Positions 34,472 to 45,994 of a DNA stretch of 64,000 nucleotides are shown here, piece after piece. The notes beneath the pieces are model-generated. The model was not told where the DNA came from. It worked only from the letters and a program-made list of their open reading frames with translations, and ran no database searches. The position numbers and the translations under genes are program-made. Origin of the DNA: Torreya grandis. Taxonomy: Eukaryota > Streptophyta > Pinopsida > Cupressales > Taxaceae. The stretch covers positions 1,741,501 to 1,805,500 of the forward strand of contig JARHVA010003166.1 of the NCBI GenBank assembly GCA_037957365.1. The letters are read 5' to 3'. Every line of letters starts with the position of its first letter. Position 1 is the stretch's first letter.

Positions 34472-34733
34472 TATGCAAGGGTGGAATTTGTTGCCACCAT
34501 TTCATGTGGTTTTTATGTTCCCATGCAAAGGTGGCAATTTTCACCACCCTTGCATCTTTTCATGCAGGAGTAGTGAAAATCATTGCCCTTGCATTTTTCT
34601 TAATCCATTTCATGCAGAGGTAGTGATTTTCACTACCCTTGCATTTTTCCATGTAGAAGCAGTGAAAATCACTGCCCCTACATCTTTTTTGAACCTCACA
34701 TGTAGAGGTATAAATTTTTACCGCCCCTGCATG
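34472..34733. repeat. Palindrome array 1 in A 3' LTR (6 units)
   Basis: Units near 34472, 34521, 34561, 34612, 34650 and 34700. The one at 34650 is close to perfect: ATGTAG..GCAGTGA-AAA-TCACTGC..CTACAT. Confidence 0.85.
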
Positions 34734-35135
34734 ATCTCAATTTTTGCATGTAACATTTATGGCCATGTGCACTGAGTGGTTGGGGTTGATTTTCAACCTT
34801 TTAAACCTATTTTTCACCTCATTTATTTCATTTCAATTTGTCTCCTCCTCCTCCCTGCATCTTATCGATTGTGAAAATGAGTGGAATCATGATTTCTTCA
34901 GATTTAAGCATGGGATTGCGATTTGACAAGTAGGGTTTTGTGTTCTTCTTTTTGGTTAATAGGTTTTCATTTCATTTTTGTTTTTCTCTTTCTCAAGGTT
35001 TTGGTTTGTCCTTCCTCTTCTTGTTTATGTTTTTTTTTAAATTTATTTTGAGTTTTTCTTTCCCTCTCCTCCCTTTCTTCCCTGAGGAGGTGACCTAGGT
35101 AGAAACCCCCTGAATCTATTGGCTATTTTTAGTAG

Positions 35136-35495
35136 TGTAATGGTGGTGAAAATCACTACCCTTACATGATTTACCTCATCCCATGTAAAGGTGGTGATTT
35201 TTGATACCATTACACCATTATTTCCCCCTTTATAATGGCGGCAAAAATTGCCACCATCACACCACCAAAGTTTCTTCTCATGTAAGGGCCGCAAAAATTG
35301 TCGCCCTCACACAAAGTTCCCCCCTTCATGTAAGGGCGGTGAAAATCAATGCCCTTACACGATGTTCCCTCCTTATGTAAGGATGGAAAAAATTTCCACC
35401 CATGCATGACTTTTACATACAATGGTGTCAATTTTTTCTGCCTATGTAAAACTATCACCAACATGTAAGGGCGGCAATTTTTGCCACCCCTGCAT
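35136..35495. repeat. Palindrome array 2 in A 3' LTR (8 units)
   Basis: Units near 35136, 35184, 35229, 35280, 35328, 35375, 35418 and 35462. The last has GGGCGGCAA-TTT-TTGCCACCCC. Order and spacing match the 5' LTR array. Confidence 0.85.
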
Positions 35496-37090
35496 TCTTT
35501 CACTCCAATTTTCCTAACTCTGGGAAATTTTAATTTTCTCATTTTTTTGAGCCTGCTTCCATTTAAATTTTATAAAATTCTCACACATTATCCCTTTCAA
35601 GCGCATTCCCATGGTCATGATCATTAATGTGCAGTTTTCCCAGATTGCCAATTTTTTCCCCTAATTGCATGATCATGATTCTTGTTGCAATTTCTCTCAA
35701 GGATCCTTCTTCATCAACATCTTTTCTATAAAAGTTCTTCAAAATGACCGAGGTTTCTCTGAAGAAGTAGAAGATGATGAAATACAAGTATCAAGGTGTT
35801 TTCCCAATCACCTCGATTACTTCTAATGTCGATGACATTAGGGATATGGAGATCAGGCATGTGGACATGGATGAGTTCATAGAAAGAATGAAATCAAGCA
35901 ATCCCAGCCATAAAATGAAGAAGATGGTTGAAAGTAATATTCATCTGGTCTCTTTTTTTCCTGTAGTGGCTCACCACATAGAGTTTGCTCTCTAGTGTGC
36001 TCAAATCTACAACAAGGATACCAAGGCTATGTTAGATGATGGTGGTAATGTAGTGATTAGACTAGACCCTAAGTTTATCGACAAAGTGTTCCTGTGCCCT
36101 CCTACTACTGAAGTGTTGAAGCTTGACTTTATTAAAGCATAAAAGGAATATGACAAAGATCTTGAAAGAGTGAAGAAAGTGATCAATAATAGATGGCTCA
36201 AAACTCCTAGAGCAAACTTGTCTAGATGGCCACAGAATTTTCCAAGGAGTGATTTTATGGAAGAAGTTGGCGACTTGATCAATCTTCTCAGCAGAGTATG
36301 AGGTTTACCTTCTTCCTCTCAGTTTCACGAATGGATGTACCCCTTCGTTAAGATAATTCTCTAGGGAAAACAAGTCATTTTTTTGGGAGAACAAATTAGC
36401 AACGCTTTACATGAGAAATTGATGAAGGTATCCACTACTTCCAAATTATATATGACATCATACTTGGTGTATGTTACGGCATCAATGAGAACCTTACCAA
36501 GTTTAACATCAGAAGGAGATAGTAAAACAGCCCTGGTATATCAATATTATCCTCAGTTGACATTAAAGGGTTCCATCCATCATTTTAGAAGGGTAAATGA
36601 TACTTTCTTCATGATATTTTTGTGTCTCTTTAATACCCAATTAGAACAAAAAAGGGTGTCAGATGAAGCCTAAATAGTTGTGAATGACTTCAGGTGTCTG
36701 TTCTTGTAGTTCCCTTCTTTTTATTATCTATGGGTTGGATTTTTCCAAGGTTATCCCTATATGCTTCAAAGATTCCCCTCAAACAAATTGGTCTTGATGG
36801 AGCTGTGCAAGCAAATTGTTGTCACGCACAATAAGTAGATGGAAATCAAGAAACCTGATTTCAGGTTCCTAATTGAAATTGGTAGGTTCTTTGTATTGAC
36901 TGATGCAAAATCTAGAGCAATGGAGACTGAAATGTAACTCGTAACCATGAAGCATTTCAATAGGAGGCCAAATTTTGACTATAGAGGCATGAAAGATATA
37001 ATTTGGAGGAAGACCTAGTTTCATGAACCTATGATCGAAGATATTTAGGTCAATTTGAGGATAGTTGAAGACATCAAAAAGATGGACTAT

Positions 37091-37095
37091 AGTAG
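37091..37095. repeat. Target-site duplication AGTAG of element B (left)
   Basis: AGTAG here and at 42029-42033, immediately outside the B LTRs. Confidence 0.9.
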
Positions 37096-38570
37096 TGTTG
37101 ATGCAGTGGATTGCACCTAAGGCAAGGAGGTTGAGCTCCTACCTTCCACACGCAACAATGGAAACTCTCCTCTCACCTGTGGGACTGGAGAAGCAGGAGG
37201 GGAGAGTCTCTAGGTAAGGGCTAGCTCCCTCTGATGTATCATTTAGGCCCTAGTTTCTCCTACTGCTAACAAAAAATGTAAAAAGGAGGAGGGGATGAAA
37301 AATGAGAGAGAGATGCTAAAAATAAAGCCTAAGCCTAAAAAAAGAAAAGGTGATACACCAAAAAATGTGACCCACTCAGGCCCGAACATACACTTTTCAC
37401 CGAGAACCAGCTCCCATACAGTTCATCTATCATGAGAAAACCTTCTATATTAGTGGGTCAGGAGTTCATGGAGATACAAGGAGGAAATAACTACTAGAGG
37501 CGTTCTGAGACACACTACAATAGCCTATCCACTTCACCTATGCTCCTCTAGGGATGCTTTTGACATACCTATAAAAGGAAACTCAAAAATGCACTAGACA
37601 TGTTGTAATCATTCTGTAAAAGCATTAAGAAAATGACTTAACATAGAATCAAGGCATATACACATACTAAAGATGCAAAACTCAAAATGGAGGTAAAAAT
37701 GCTATGTTTTGATTCAAGGTAAAATTCTGGCAGAGCTTTGCCTTACAAGCTCGAGAGATTTTTGGGCAGAGTTTTGCCTTAAGGCTGAGAGTCAAATCCT
37801 TCTCAAAAGAGAAGTTTACAATATATAGGAAGAGGAAGAGAACTTGGCACTTCCTCGAAAGGATTTTGGCACTCATTTTTTGTAAGTGGCCCATGCACAT
37901 TTTGAATCTTGGGAAGAGGAAACCACTATTACTGATGTCATTCTTTAGAAAGGGCCTACTAAAACCATGCTACATAGTCACCCAAATTGACTTTGGCATT
38001 CAAACATTATGTAAGGACATGGTTTTGCCTCTTTTCTACAAATAGACTACTTTTTGTCCCCTCATCAATGCCAACTACAAAAAATAGGCTATGTCGCTCA
38101 TCTAATAATGACTCACCTTCCCTTTGCCACTTGGACGCTTTGTCATTTCTACTCTTTGTCTTCTTCCTACTCTTTCAGCCCTTGGGGGCAATCTTCTGAC
38201 AGGTCACTGTGCTCCTTGGGGCTCTTTCCATGATTTGGTGCTAAGGTAGTTCAAAAATAATAGCTACTTCACTATGTTAAAATTGACGTTCACGCGGCCA
38301 TCACCCAATGGCTAGTTTGTTTGCTTAAATTTGATGGCTTTCAGGACGTCATCATCCTCGGCAAAAGTCATCAGGTCTTTCCTTGTTCACTTCTGCCATT
38401 GAACCTGCATGTTGAACTAAAGCCATTTGAACCAAGCAATGAACCAATGAAGCATTGAACCAGTTCATGAACCAAGGCTGATGAACTTATGCAACCTAAA
38501 ATTTACTAGCCTAGGACAACAGGGGAAGAAGGGGACTGATTTTTGGCCTATTGGGCAAAAATGGTCAACA
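37096..38570 (-). repeat. Element B 3' LTR (minus strand)
   Basis: Near-identical in length to 40555-42028 with scattered substitutions, mostly transitions. ORFs in it (37682-37900, 37987-38199) are not meaningful. Confidence 0.88.
37815..37823 (-). promoter_or_regulatory. Element B LTR TATA-like box
   Basis: CTATATATT on the minus strand, about 90 bp upstream of AAAACTCTGCCCAAA. The corresponding CTATATATT occurs in the C LTRs before the same leader sequence. Confidence 0.5.
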
Positions 38571-38594
38571 AATTGGTGACTCCCAGGGGAAGCA
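38571..38594 (-). promoter_or_regulatory. PPT-position motif of element B
   Basis: On the minus strand TGCTTCCCCTGGGAGTCACC lies directly before the 3' LTR, related to the TTCCCC...GAGCCA motif of A and C. On the plus strand it reads TTGGTGACTCCCAGGGGAAG and can be mistaken for a PBS. Confidence 0.5.
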
Positions 38595-38872
38595 TGCCTG
38601 CTATGCTTAAAGACTAGTTTCCTTGTAGTCCATTGGGCACAGAGTTAGATGCAGCTTTGAAGAAAGGTTAGCAGCAGCCCTAAAGATCCAAGAATCAGAC
38701 ATGAAGCTTTTTACACCACACGCAAAGGGAAACACACAAGGCTAAAAACACTACCTATGTAAACTACACTTATGGAAAGTAGGAAAGAAACTGAAAGCAA
38801 ACTACTATATATAGCTAACCAAGAATGTTTGCCTAACTTTTGGCAAGAAGACTTATGGTGCCAGGCAAGTAG

Positions 38873-40405
38873 CTAAATGAAAAAGAGAGTTGGTGACCTG
38901 CTCTTCTTGCCTGTCACCTGGGTTGGATGGTGTTTGAGTGGATCAGATTCAAACATGCTCCCAATGTATGTGTATCTTGTTTGTTCTTGGAAGCTTGTTG
39001 AATGCTGGTCCTTCATACAAGTGCTTATCAACAAGAAATCAATGGCTGCTAGCTCATCACCATAAGCCCTTTGATCTGTATAGTCCCTCTATAATGCATC
39101 ATGGTATGACTTGTTTCCTTTTGCCTCATTGAAGACTCTTTCAGACTCATCCTCTGCTTCCTTTTGGCCTTCTTGAAGAAGGGTGATAGTTGTGATGTCT
39201 GAAATGGAATCACAAGCTGATTGCTCATCCCACAGAACATCACCTCTTTATTCAAAGCTTTCTTCTTCAAGGCTTTCCTCAAGGGAGACCAGCCTCTCCT
39301 TTTCCTCCTCAATGGTCTAGATCTCTAGATCTTCAAAGATATTCTCTTGATCCTCCTTCAAGATCTAGATTTATAGACCTTCAAATATATTCTCCTGAAG
39401 AACTGCAGACTGGATCTTCTGCTCCTCACTCACCTCCTGCAAAACAGGTTCCTCCTTGAGAAGGGGTGAAGTGGGAGAACCATGTGGAAGAGGAGGTAGT
39501 CCTTGAGCTAGAATCAAATGATTTTCCTCCTTCCACTTGGTCAAAAATTCATCTATATCAGGTGTGGCCTGATAGCTCTCTTGGAGGTGTGTGGATGGGC
39601 TGGGTTCAGATAGGTCCATCACACATTGGCTGAGGAATCTCGTTTGGGACTCTAACTCTGAAATTCTCCTGGCTATATTTTCTTAAAAGAGCCTTTCTTG
39701 GAGATCACCAACATCATCCTCTTCAAGGCTCTGGGGTGGTTCTTAGCATTCCTTCTTTTAACTTGGGATCTGCACATCATGTTGAAAGACTTGGGGAAGT
39801 TGAGGGAAGCTAGGAAAAGACTGTTGATGCACCGAAAGAGTCTCTATAAGAGGGATGTGCTGGCTCGTGGTATTCCCCTCAATGGAAGATTCACAATATA
39901 AGGAATTGAGAAGATTGATCTCCATGGGGGGTTGCTCTGATGCCCTTTGATGCTGGAAAGCCAGGTGCATGGGATTGAGAGTAGATGCATCATATGAGCT
40001 CGAGTGAGCAAGTGCTATTTGATAGAAAGGATTTGGTGTAAAAGAGGGGGCTTTATTTAGGATAGGAGGGGGCATGCTAGGCTGACTGCCTTGAATAAAT
40101 GGATTTCTCCATTTTGCTACCTCCTCTTCCATGTATTGCAAGGCCTGAACTTGCCTAAATAAACACTCCTCTTTATACATCAGCTCCTGTTGATATCTAT
40201 ACTAATCCTCCAATCTATTAATCTCCATCATCTGCTTCTCAAACTCAAGGGCCACTTCCCTTATCATTGTAGGGCAACTAGGAGGGCTACTTAGGTAGAT
40301 GCCATAAAAAGGCTGAGCTTGATCAAAATTATAGGAAGGAAAACAAGGTCCATGATTTTGTGTAGAGGGATTGTACATACAAAAGTGATTTCTTAATGGC
40401 ACCAA
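38873..40405 (-). pseudogene. Element B internal reading frame, 511 codons, unrecognised
   Basis: From 40405 down to the TAG at 38875-38873 a single register holds with no frameshift, broken by roughly nine to ten premature stops (e.g. TAG at 40204-40202, TAA at 39760-39758). Parts in order: N-terminal region with FEKQMMEINRLED and YKEECLFRQVQALQYMEEEVAKW (coiled-coil-like); a Pro/Ser/Gln-rich part (PSMPPPILNKAPSFTPNPF, HQQSFPSFPQLPQVF); an acidic part with a short repeat ENIFEGLEIQ/ENIFEDLEIQ; and a C-terminal part with DELAAIDFLLISTCMKDQH and YTYIGSMFESDPLKHHP. I recognise no domain and no catalytic motif. Preservation of register over 1.5 kb argues that it was coding when B moved. Confidence 0.7.
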
Positions 40406-40530
40406 GGCTGCTTAACCAGCTGATTCAACTCAAAGTCGCCATTGGTGTTGATGCAAAAGCATGCAAAGGCTAGTCGATTGAAGAACACACCAAAAATTCT
40501 TTAACTCTTTATACACAACTTATCCTAGTT

Positions 40531-40549
40531 GGTCCCATCGGGCGTGCCA
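40531..40549 (-). promoter_or_regulatory. Element B primer binding site candidate
   Basis: On the minus strand TGGCACGCCCGATGGGACC starts 5 bp after the LTR end, the same spacing as in C. I cannot name the tRNA with confidence; a search of plant tRNA 3' ends for the complement would settle it. Confidence 0.55.
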
Positions 40550-40554
40550 AAAAC

Positions 40555-42028
40555 TATTGACGCAGTGGATTGCACCTAAGGTAAGGAGCTTGAGCTCCTA
40601 CCTTCCACACACAACAATGAAAACTCCCATCTCACCTATGGGACTGATGAATTAGGAGGGGAGAGTCTATAGGTAAGGGCTAGCTCCCTCTGATGTATCA
40701 TTTAGGCCCTAGTTTCTCCTACTGCTAATAAAAAATGTAAAAAGGGGGGATGAAAAGGGAGAGAGAGATGCTAAAAATAAAGCCTAAGCCTAAAAAAAAG
40801 AAAAAGTGATACACTAGAAAATGTGACCCACTCAGGCCTGAACATACACTTTTCACCAAGAACCAACTCTACGACACGTCATCTATCATGAGAAAACCTT
40901 CTGCATTTGTGGGTTAGGGGTTCATGGAGATATAGGGAGGAAATAACTACTAAAGGCATTCTAAGACACACTATAGCAGCCTATCCACTTCACCTATGCT
41001 CCTCTAGGGATGCTTCTGACAAACCTGTAAAAGGAAACTTGAAAATGCACTAGACATGCTGCAATCATTCTATAAAAGCATTAAGAAAATAAATTAACAC
41101 ATAACCAAGGCATAGACACATACTCAAGATGCAAAACTCAGAATGGAGGTAAAAATGTTGTGTTTCGATTCATGGTAAAATTCTGGCAGAGCTCTGCCTT
41201 ATAAGCCTGAGAGATTTTTGGGCAGAGTTTTGCCTTAAGGCTAAGAGTCAGATCCCTTCTCAAAAGAGAAGTTTACAATATATAGGAAGAGGAAGAGAAC
41301 TTGGCACTTCCTGGGAAGGATTTTGATGCTCCTTTTTTGCAAGTGGTCCATGCGCGTTCTGAATCTTGGGAAGAGGAAATCACTGTTACTGATGTCATTC
41401 TTCAAAAAGGGCTTGCTGGAACCATGCTTCACAGTCGCCCAAATTGACTTTGGCATTCAAACATTAATGTAAGGACATGTCCACGTTTATTTTTTGCAAA
41501 CAAATTCTTGTTTGTCCCCTCATCAATGCCAACTGCAAAAAATAGGCTTCGCCGCTCATCTGACAATGACTCACCTTCCCTTTACCACTTAGATGCTTTG
41601 TCATTTTTGCTCTTTGTCTTCTTCCTGCTCTTTCAGCCCTTGGGAGTGATCTTCTGGTGGGTCACTGCACTCTTTAGGGCTCTTTCCATGATTTGGTGCT
41701 AAGGTAGTTCAAAAACAATGGCTACTTCACTATGTTAAAATTGACATTCACGCGGCCATCACCCAATGGCTAGTTTGTCTGCTTAAATTTGATGGCTTTC
41801 AGGACATCATCATCCTTGGTAAAAGTCATCGGGTCTTTCCTTGTTCACTTCTACCATTGAACCTGCACATTGAACTAAAGCCATTTGAACCAAGCGATGA
41901 ACCAATGAAGCATTGAACCAGTTCATGAATCAAGGTTGATGAACTTATGCAACCTGAAATTGACTGGCCTAAGACAACAGGGGAAGAAGGGGACTGATTT
42001 TTGGCCTATTGGGCAAAAATGGTCAATA
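40555..42028 (-). repeat. Element B 5' LTR (minus strand)
   Basis: Partner of 37096-38570. Its minus-strand start is TATTGACC (opening G lost) and its minus-strand end is CGTCAATA. Confidence 0.88.
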
Positions 42029-42033
42029 AGTAG
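42029..42033. repeat. Target-site duplication AGTAG of element B (right)
   Basis: Matches 37091-37095. Confidence 0.9.
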
Positions 42034-44823
42034 ATTGTCCCTTGAGTAAATAGAATATCTAGGGCTCACTGATATCCTTACAAATCTAGTGGATGATGAA
42101 GATTTGATAAATAATAGATACCATGCTAAACAAGTTGCCAATGTTCCTCTTCCCCTGATTCAATGGTCTAATAAGGAGTTGACTTCCTTGAGAATGAGAT
42201 TCAAACCAATATTAGCAAACACCAATGATTGGTTAGCAAATAAGGGAATCACTTTGAAAGAGTCTATTATAGGGTTAGAAGCCAGATTTCAAGAAGAAAC
42301 AATGAGAAGGGAAAAAAATAAAATGAAGAATAAAAGCAATGTCCCTGCTTCTGATAGGCCACATAAGCCTAGGATCATCTTCGTGATAAAGAAGTTACAA
42401 GTTGCAAAAAAGGAACCAAGAACAACAGACATGGAAGTTGAGAAGTAGAGCATCAAAAAACTAGTAGCAAAATAGATGGAAACTGATGATAGGCCTGTAG
42501 GTCAATAGGAAAAGGAAACTCTATCTCCACAAGTAGGTGTATAGCCAGACGCAAGAATTTCTTCTTCCCTGCCTAACTCACCTGATGTAACACCTTTGCT
42601 TATTTCTCCAATCTATATTCCCTCTTCTGGAGCTGCCTCTCCTTCCAAAATTATTTTTGGTGACCCTTAAAGCATTTTTAGAGATGTTCTTCATTCCTTA
42701 AGATCCATCCCTAGTTTATCATCTCCATATTTTGATATCAAAGATAGTTCTGCCCTTGAATATTTAGTAGTAGGTGTAGTTTTAACTAATACTGCACCCA
42801 TTATTTCCACTAGTAGTATAGGTGCTACCCCAGTGATGCCAACTACAAGGATTGATGCTAATTTAAGTGCTTCTTCTCTCTCACCTTGGTTGTCAGCTTA
42901 CATGCCCAAAAGGAAAAAATAGGCCATCTCCCCAGATGACTTTGATTTCACTAAAATGGTGTCAGCCAATGTCAAGACTCCCAAAAAGCCAAAAATTATT
43001 TCAAAGATGATTGAAGATAAGGGGCACAAATTTTTGGAAGTTTTCAGACCTCCATAGGATGTAACTCTTGAAAATTTTGATATAAGTGAGTACTCTGTCT
43101 CCTAAATTGAATTGGGGAAGGTAACTCATGCAAGTGCTAAGAGTGACTTGCAATTAGTGATGGAGATTATGGTTCAAAAATTTGATACGGAAATAGAAAT
43201 GAAGGACCATTATAAAGTAGTGGTGGAACAATTGACTACGATGATAAGCAAGATTACTTTCACTCTAGAAACTGTAAATCCAGAGGCTATCTCCGTTGAT
43301 GACCTTGTGATTCAGAAAGCAGAAAAGACCTATCTCAAAGGAAAGGTGCTTGAAGATTACTTAGGTAAGATACATACACAAGAGATTTCCTTGCTTACAG
43401 AATTATCTGAGAAAATGAGTAAGATGAAGAAAATGAGAGCAGAACTAGATGATCTTATCAATATCATTTCTCAAGATATTGAAAGCATAGATAAATATCT
43501 TGACAAATGGATGGATATGAAGAAGCTGAAAATAAGCACTCTAGTATAAATTGGCATCATTGTTAATAGAGACTCATATATTGAAACTAAAGAAGCATTG
43601 ATTTATAGGATTTAGGTTCTTAAAGAATTAATCAATGACCTCGAATCTTTTAGAGACGTTAGTGAACAAAGTGATATGAGTTTGTTGCATAAGTTGGAGG
43701 AGCTACCTTGCAAACTTACCACATAAGACAACTAGTTCATTTTAGTAGAAGAAATGATTCAAGAATTTGAAGGTATGTTCTGAAAGGAATTTGAGGAGAA
43801 AAAAATTTCAGTGGCCTCTATGGACAATGTCCTAGATAATCAGTTAACTCTAGATAATCTAAAATCCAGGTTAACTAGTCATGCAAAATCAATCACAGTA
43901 GTGAGAGATGCCATAGTCAGGGCTAAGGTGATCTTCAAGAATACTGTTACTCCAGATAGTATCAGATACAAGTGGCTATCACCATGTATGAGGCTCATAT
44001 GAAGAAAGATGGAGCTACAAATTGAATCAACTTTTCATTGATTTAATTTCCTTTTTTCTAAATGCACTTTTGTAACTGCTTTGGACATTTGCACATGTAC
44101 TTTGGTCATGTGTAATTACATGTAAAAATATGGAAAGTCTAAAGTCAACAAAGACTTCCATCTTTGACTAGAAAAATATATTTAGGTCTTTTTCAATCTT
44201 CAAGGTCTCTCCATGTAAATAAGGAGAGCCTCTTTTGTAAACATATATCTTTTGTAATTGAAAGCAAAAAAAAAAACTCTACCCAAATTGAGATGCTTCT
44301 TGAGACTTTGAGTTAAGATTTGAAATCATATGTTTTTGAATGAATGAAAAAATGGGTTACTTATCAGGCTTTGCATTGGAATAACTTGTATTATTTAGGA
44401 AATTGTTCTTATGTCCTTTTCTGAATAACATCTCATCTATTTGATTAAACAAGTAAAGTGTGTGGAAATTATCTAAAGATGTTTTGAAGTTAATTATGAA
44501 GACTTTGTGTTTCTATAATTACCTTTAGTTTGTGCTACTTGTGTTTTGGTGAAAAAGGATATTAGAAAGGCTTTGTAATACTTTTATCCTTTGTGATCTT
44601 ATACTCTGTAGTGGTTTTTGGTGGAGACTTTGAGCTTCACTTCATCCTACAATTTTATTAGTCCTAAACCGGTAAAAGAAGCAATGAAAGACTTTATGCT
44701 TTTGTGGGTTCCTTGTGGATCCCATTACTACCCAAGAAAGTTTTCCTACTATTTACTAGATATCATTTCTAAAAGATGAGGATTATTTTTAGTTATTACA
44801 TAGGAATACCTTTACTTTGTGAA

Positions 44824-44856
44824 CATCATCTCTAAAAAAAGAGAGATGATTGATGT
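44824..44856 (+). promoter_or_regulatory. Conserved leader hairpin, A 3' LTR copy
   Basis: CATCTCT-aaaaaaag-AGAGATG; same position relative to the LTR end as 27900-27930. Confidence 0.6.
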
Positions 44857-45051
44857 AGTTTCACCCCTGAGTCTATTTTTAGTTTATATTAATATATAGT
44901 AATTTATAGGGAACCTCCCCTTGATGAGAGGAGAGATTTATCTCACTATGTTGTGGTAAACCTGCATTTTTTGCTATATAAATCTCCTTGTGTTGTGTTC
45001 GATATACCCATTTTACCGTTAGTTAGTTGACGACAAAATATTCACCCAACA

Positions 45052-45056
45052 ATTCT
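45052..45056. repeat. Target-site duplication ATTCT of element A (right)
   Basis: Matches 22678-22682. Confidence 0.85.
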
Positions 45057-45253
45057 TCTCCCTTTTCACCCCATAAAATTTAGTAGTAGGTTGATCTATA
45101 GTGTTACAGAAAGGGAACTAACTTGAATCAAGAGATCCACCTCAAATTTCGGTCACCCATATCCCAGAGGTGATTCCATTTTTCCACTTGAATGAGGAGA
45201 GAATTTAATCTCCTTAAAGTGTGAAATTTTAAGTTAAAATAGATTTTGGCATG
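45057..45253 (+). other. End of G 5' LTR and start of G interior
   Basis: TCTCCCTTTTCACCCCATAAAATTTAGTAGT continues the G LTR (compare 61418-61446). From about 45080 the sequence is unique to this side and would hold the PBS and leader. I could not match a known PBS. No coding signal. Confidence 0.55.
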
Positions 45254-45258
45254 CTTAT
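45254..45258. repeat. Target-site duplication CTTAT of element C (left)
   Basis: CTTAT here and at 54556-54560, directly flanking the two LTRs. Confidence 0.93.
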
Positions 45259-45400
45259 TGTTGTCCCCAAAAATGTCAGCTCATTTTTGGGACAACATAT
45301 GAACTATTCTGGTTCAACAGACCAAAATACTCTCTTCCCTTTTCAAAAATTGTTCTGACCATTCAAATTCTTCATTATTCAATCTTTTTCAGATTTTTAC

Positions 45401-45681
45401 AGACTCTACAGGCTTGAATCTATGGACTCTACAGGCTTGAATCTACAGACTCTATAAAATTGAATCTATGGACTCTGTAGGCTTAAATCTATGGACTCAT
45501 TTCTATGGAATCAGTTCTATGGACTCTATAGGCTTAAATATATGGACTCAATTCTAAACACTTCGCAGGATGGAATCTACAGACTCATTTCTATGGACTC
45601 TGCTAGTTCTATGAACTCATTTCTACGGACTCTGTAGGTTCATTTCTACAGACTCTACAGATTCAAATCTATGGACTCTGC
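45401..45681 (+). repeat. 23-bp tandem repeat in C 5' LTR
   Basis: Unit GACTCTACAGGCTTGAATCTATG, about nine to ten units, intermixed with a shorter 14-bp form GACTCATTTCTATG. Repeated in the 3' LTR at about 51774-52033 with a slightly different unit count. Confidence 0.9.
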
Positions 45682-45710
45682 AAGAAATAAATAAGCTCTC
45701 AACACTTAAG

Positions 45711-45890
45711 CATTTGGTTCAATGTGGTTTGGTTCAAAGCATTTGGTTCAACGTGGTTTGGTTCAAAGCATTTGGCTCAAAGCATTTGGTTCAACGCATT
45801 TGGTTCAAGCGGTCAAGTGAATCAGTGGAACACAAGAAAGAGATTGAACCATTCAACAGTTTAAAGGTTCAAAGGTTCAAAGTGGATTGT
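45711..45890 (+). repeat. CATTTGGTTCAA / GGTTCAAAG tandem stretch in C 5' LTR
   Basis: CATTTGGTTCAA recurs about six times followed by AGGTTCAAAGG copies. The 3' LTR stretch (52068-52210) is shorter. Element B LTRs contain a related GGTTCAATG series on the minus strand. Confidence 0.85.
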
Positions 45891-45994
45891 TTAAAGGAGT
45901 ACCCTAAATCTTGAAAGGAAAAACACCCTTACAGAGGGTAGTGAGCAAAAGTGGTTCAAAGGAGTGCCCAAAAGGAAAAAGCCTGAGAGCAAAA

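Larger units (their letters stand above)
37096..42028 (-). mobile_element. Element B: short nonautonomous LTR element (minus strand)
   Basis: LTRs 37096-38570 and 40555-42028 (1,475 and 1,474 bp) with ends TGTTGA...TCAACA, flanked by AGTAG. The interior is only 1,984 bp. Orientation is minus: on that strand the LTR shows a TATATATT box, the AAAACTCTGCCCAAA leader seen in A and C, GGTTCAATG/GGTTCAAATGG repeats like those of C, a PBS-like site after the LTR at 40555, and a long open register. It has no RT, protease or integrase, so it would move only with help, perhaps from an A/C-type element whose LTR ends it resembles. Confidence 0.88.
35774..44025 (+). pseudogene. Long reading frame inside A 3' LTR, split by element B
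   Basis: Starts MMKYKYQGVFPIT at 35774 and ends with TGA at 44023-44025, as in the 5' LTR. Element B plus its target duplicate splits it at 37096. This copy keeps the 453 bp lost from the other, coding for DYRGMKDIIWRKT, IVEDIKKMDYS, then after B LVDDEDLINNRYHAKQVANV, LPLIQWSNKELTSLRMRF and LEARFQEETMRREKN. The C-terminal coiled-coil region 43112-43549 is open for 145 codons. Several stops that interrupt the 5' copy are sense here (e.g. 36320 CAG against 24788 TAG), and vice versa. A 1-base deletion near 43960 shifts the last residues. Confidence 0.65.
22683..45051 (+). mobile_element. Element A: long Tat/Ogre-like Ty3/gypsy retrotransposon
   Basis: Structure: 5' LTR 22683-28126, PBS 28133-28150, gag, protease, RNase H, RT, RNase H, integrase (about 28270-34020), 3' LTR 34213-45051 with element B nested in it. 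Flanked by ATTCT. The LTR should start TGTTGTTC as in the 3' copy; in the 5' copy the opening TG is TT. It is inserted near the end of the 5' LTR of G. All coding parts carry stops and small indels, so this copy is inactive. LTRs of more than 5 kb are at the upper end known for Tat/Ogre elements. Confidence 0.9.
34213..45051 (+). repeat. Element A 3' LTR, interrupted by element B
   Basis: Starts TGTTGTTCTC and ends CCCAACA. Without B and its duplicated target it is about 5.9 kb, 453 bp longer than the 5' LTR. Same internal plan as the 5' LTR. Small ORFs such as 34022-34291, 34473-34775 and 35043-35542 fall in or around the palindrome arrays and are not genes. Confidence 0.9.

Noticed and set aside
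38571..40405. Element B on the plus strand with PBS at 38572 and an antisense ORF, as some Tat elements have
   Set aside because: The LTR carries its TATA-like box, leader and repeats on the minus strand, and the sequence before 40555 reads as a PBS on the minus strand, so the ORF is sense.
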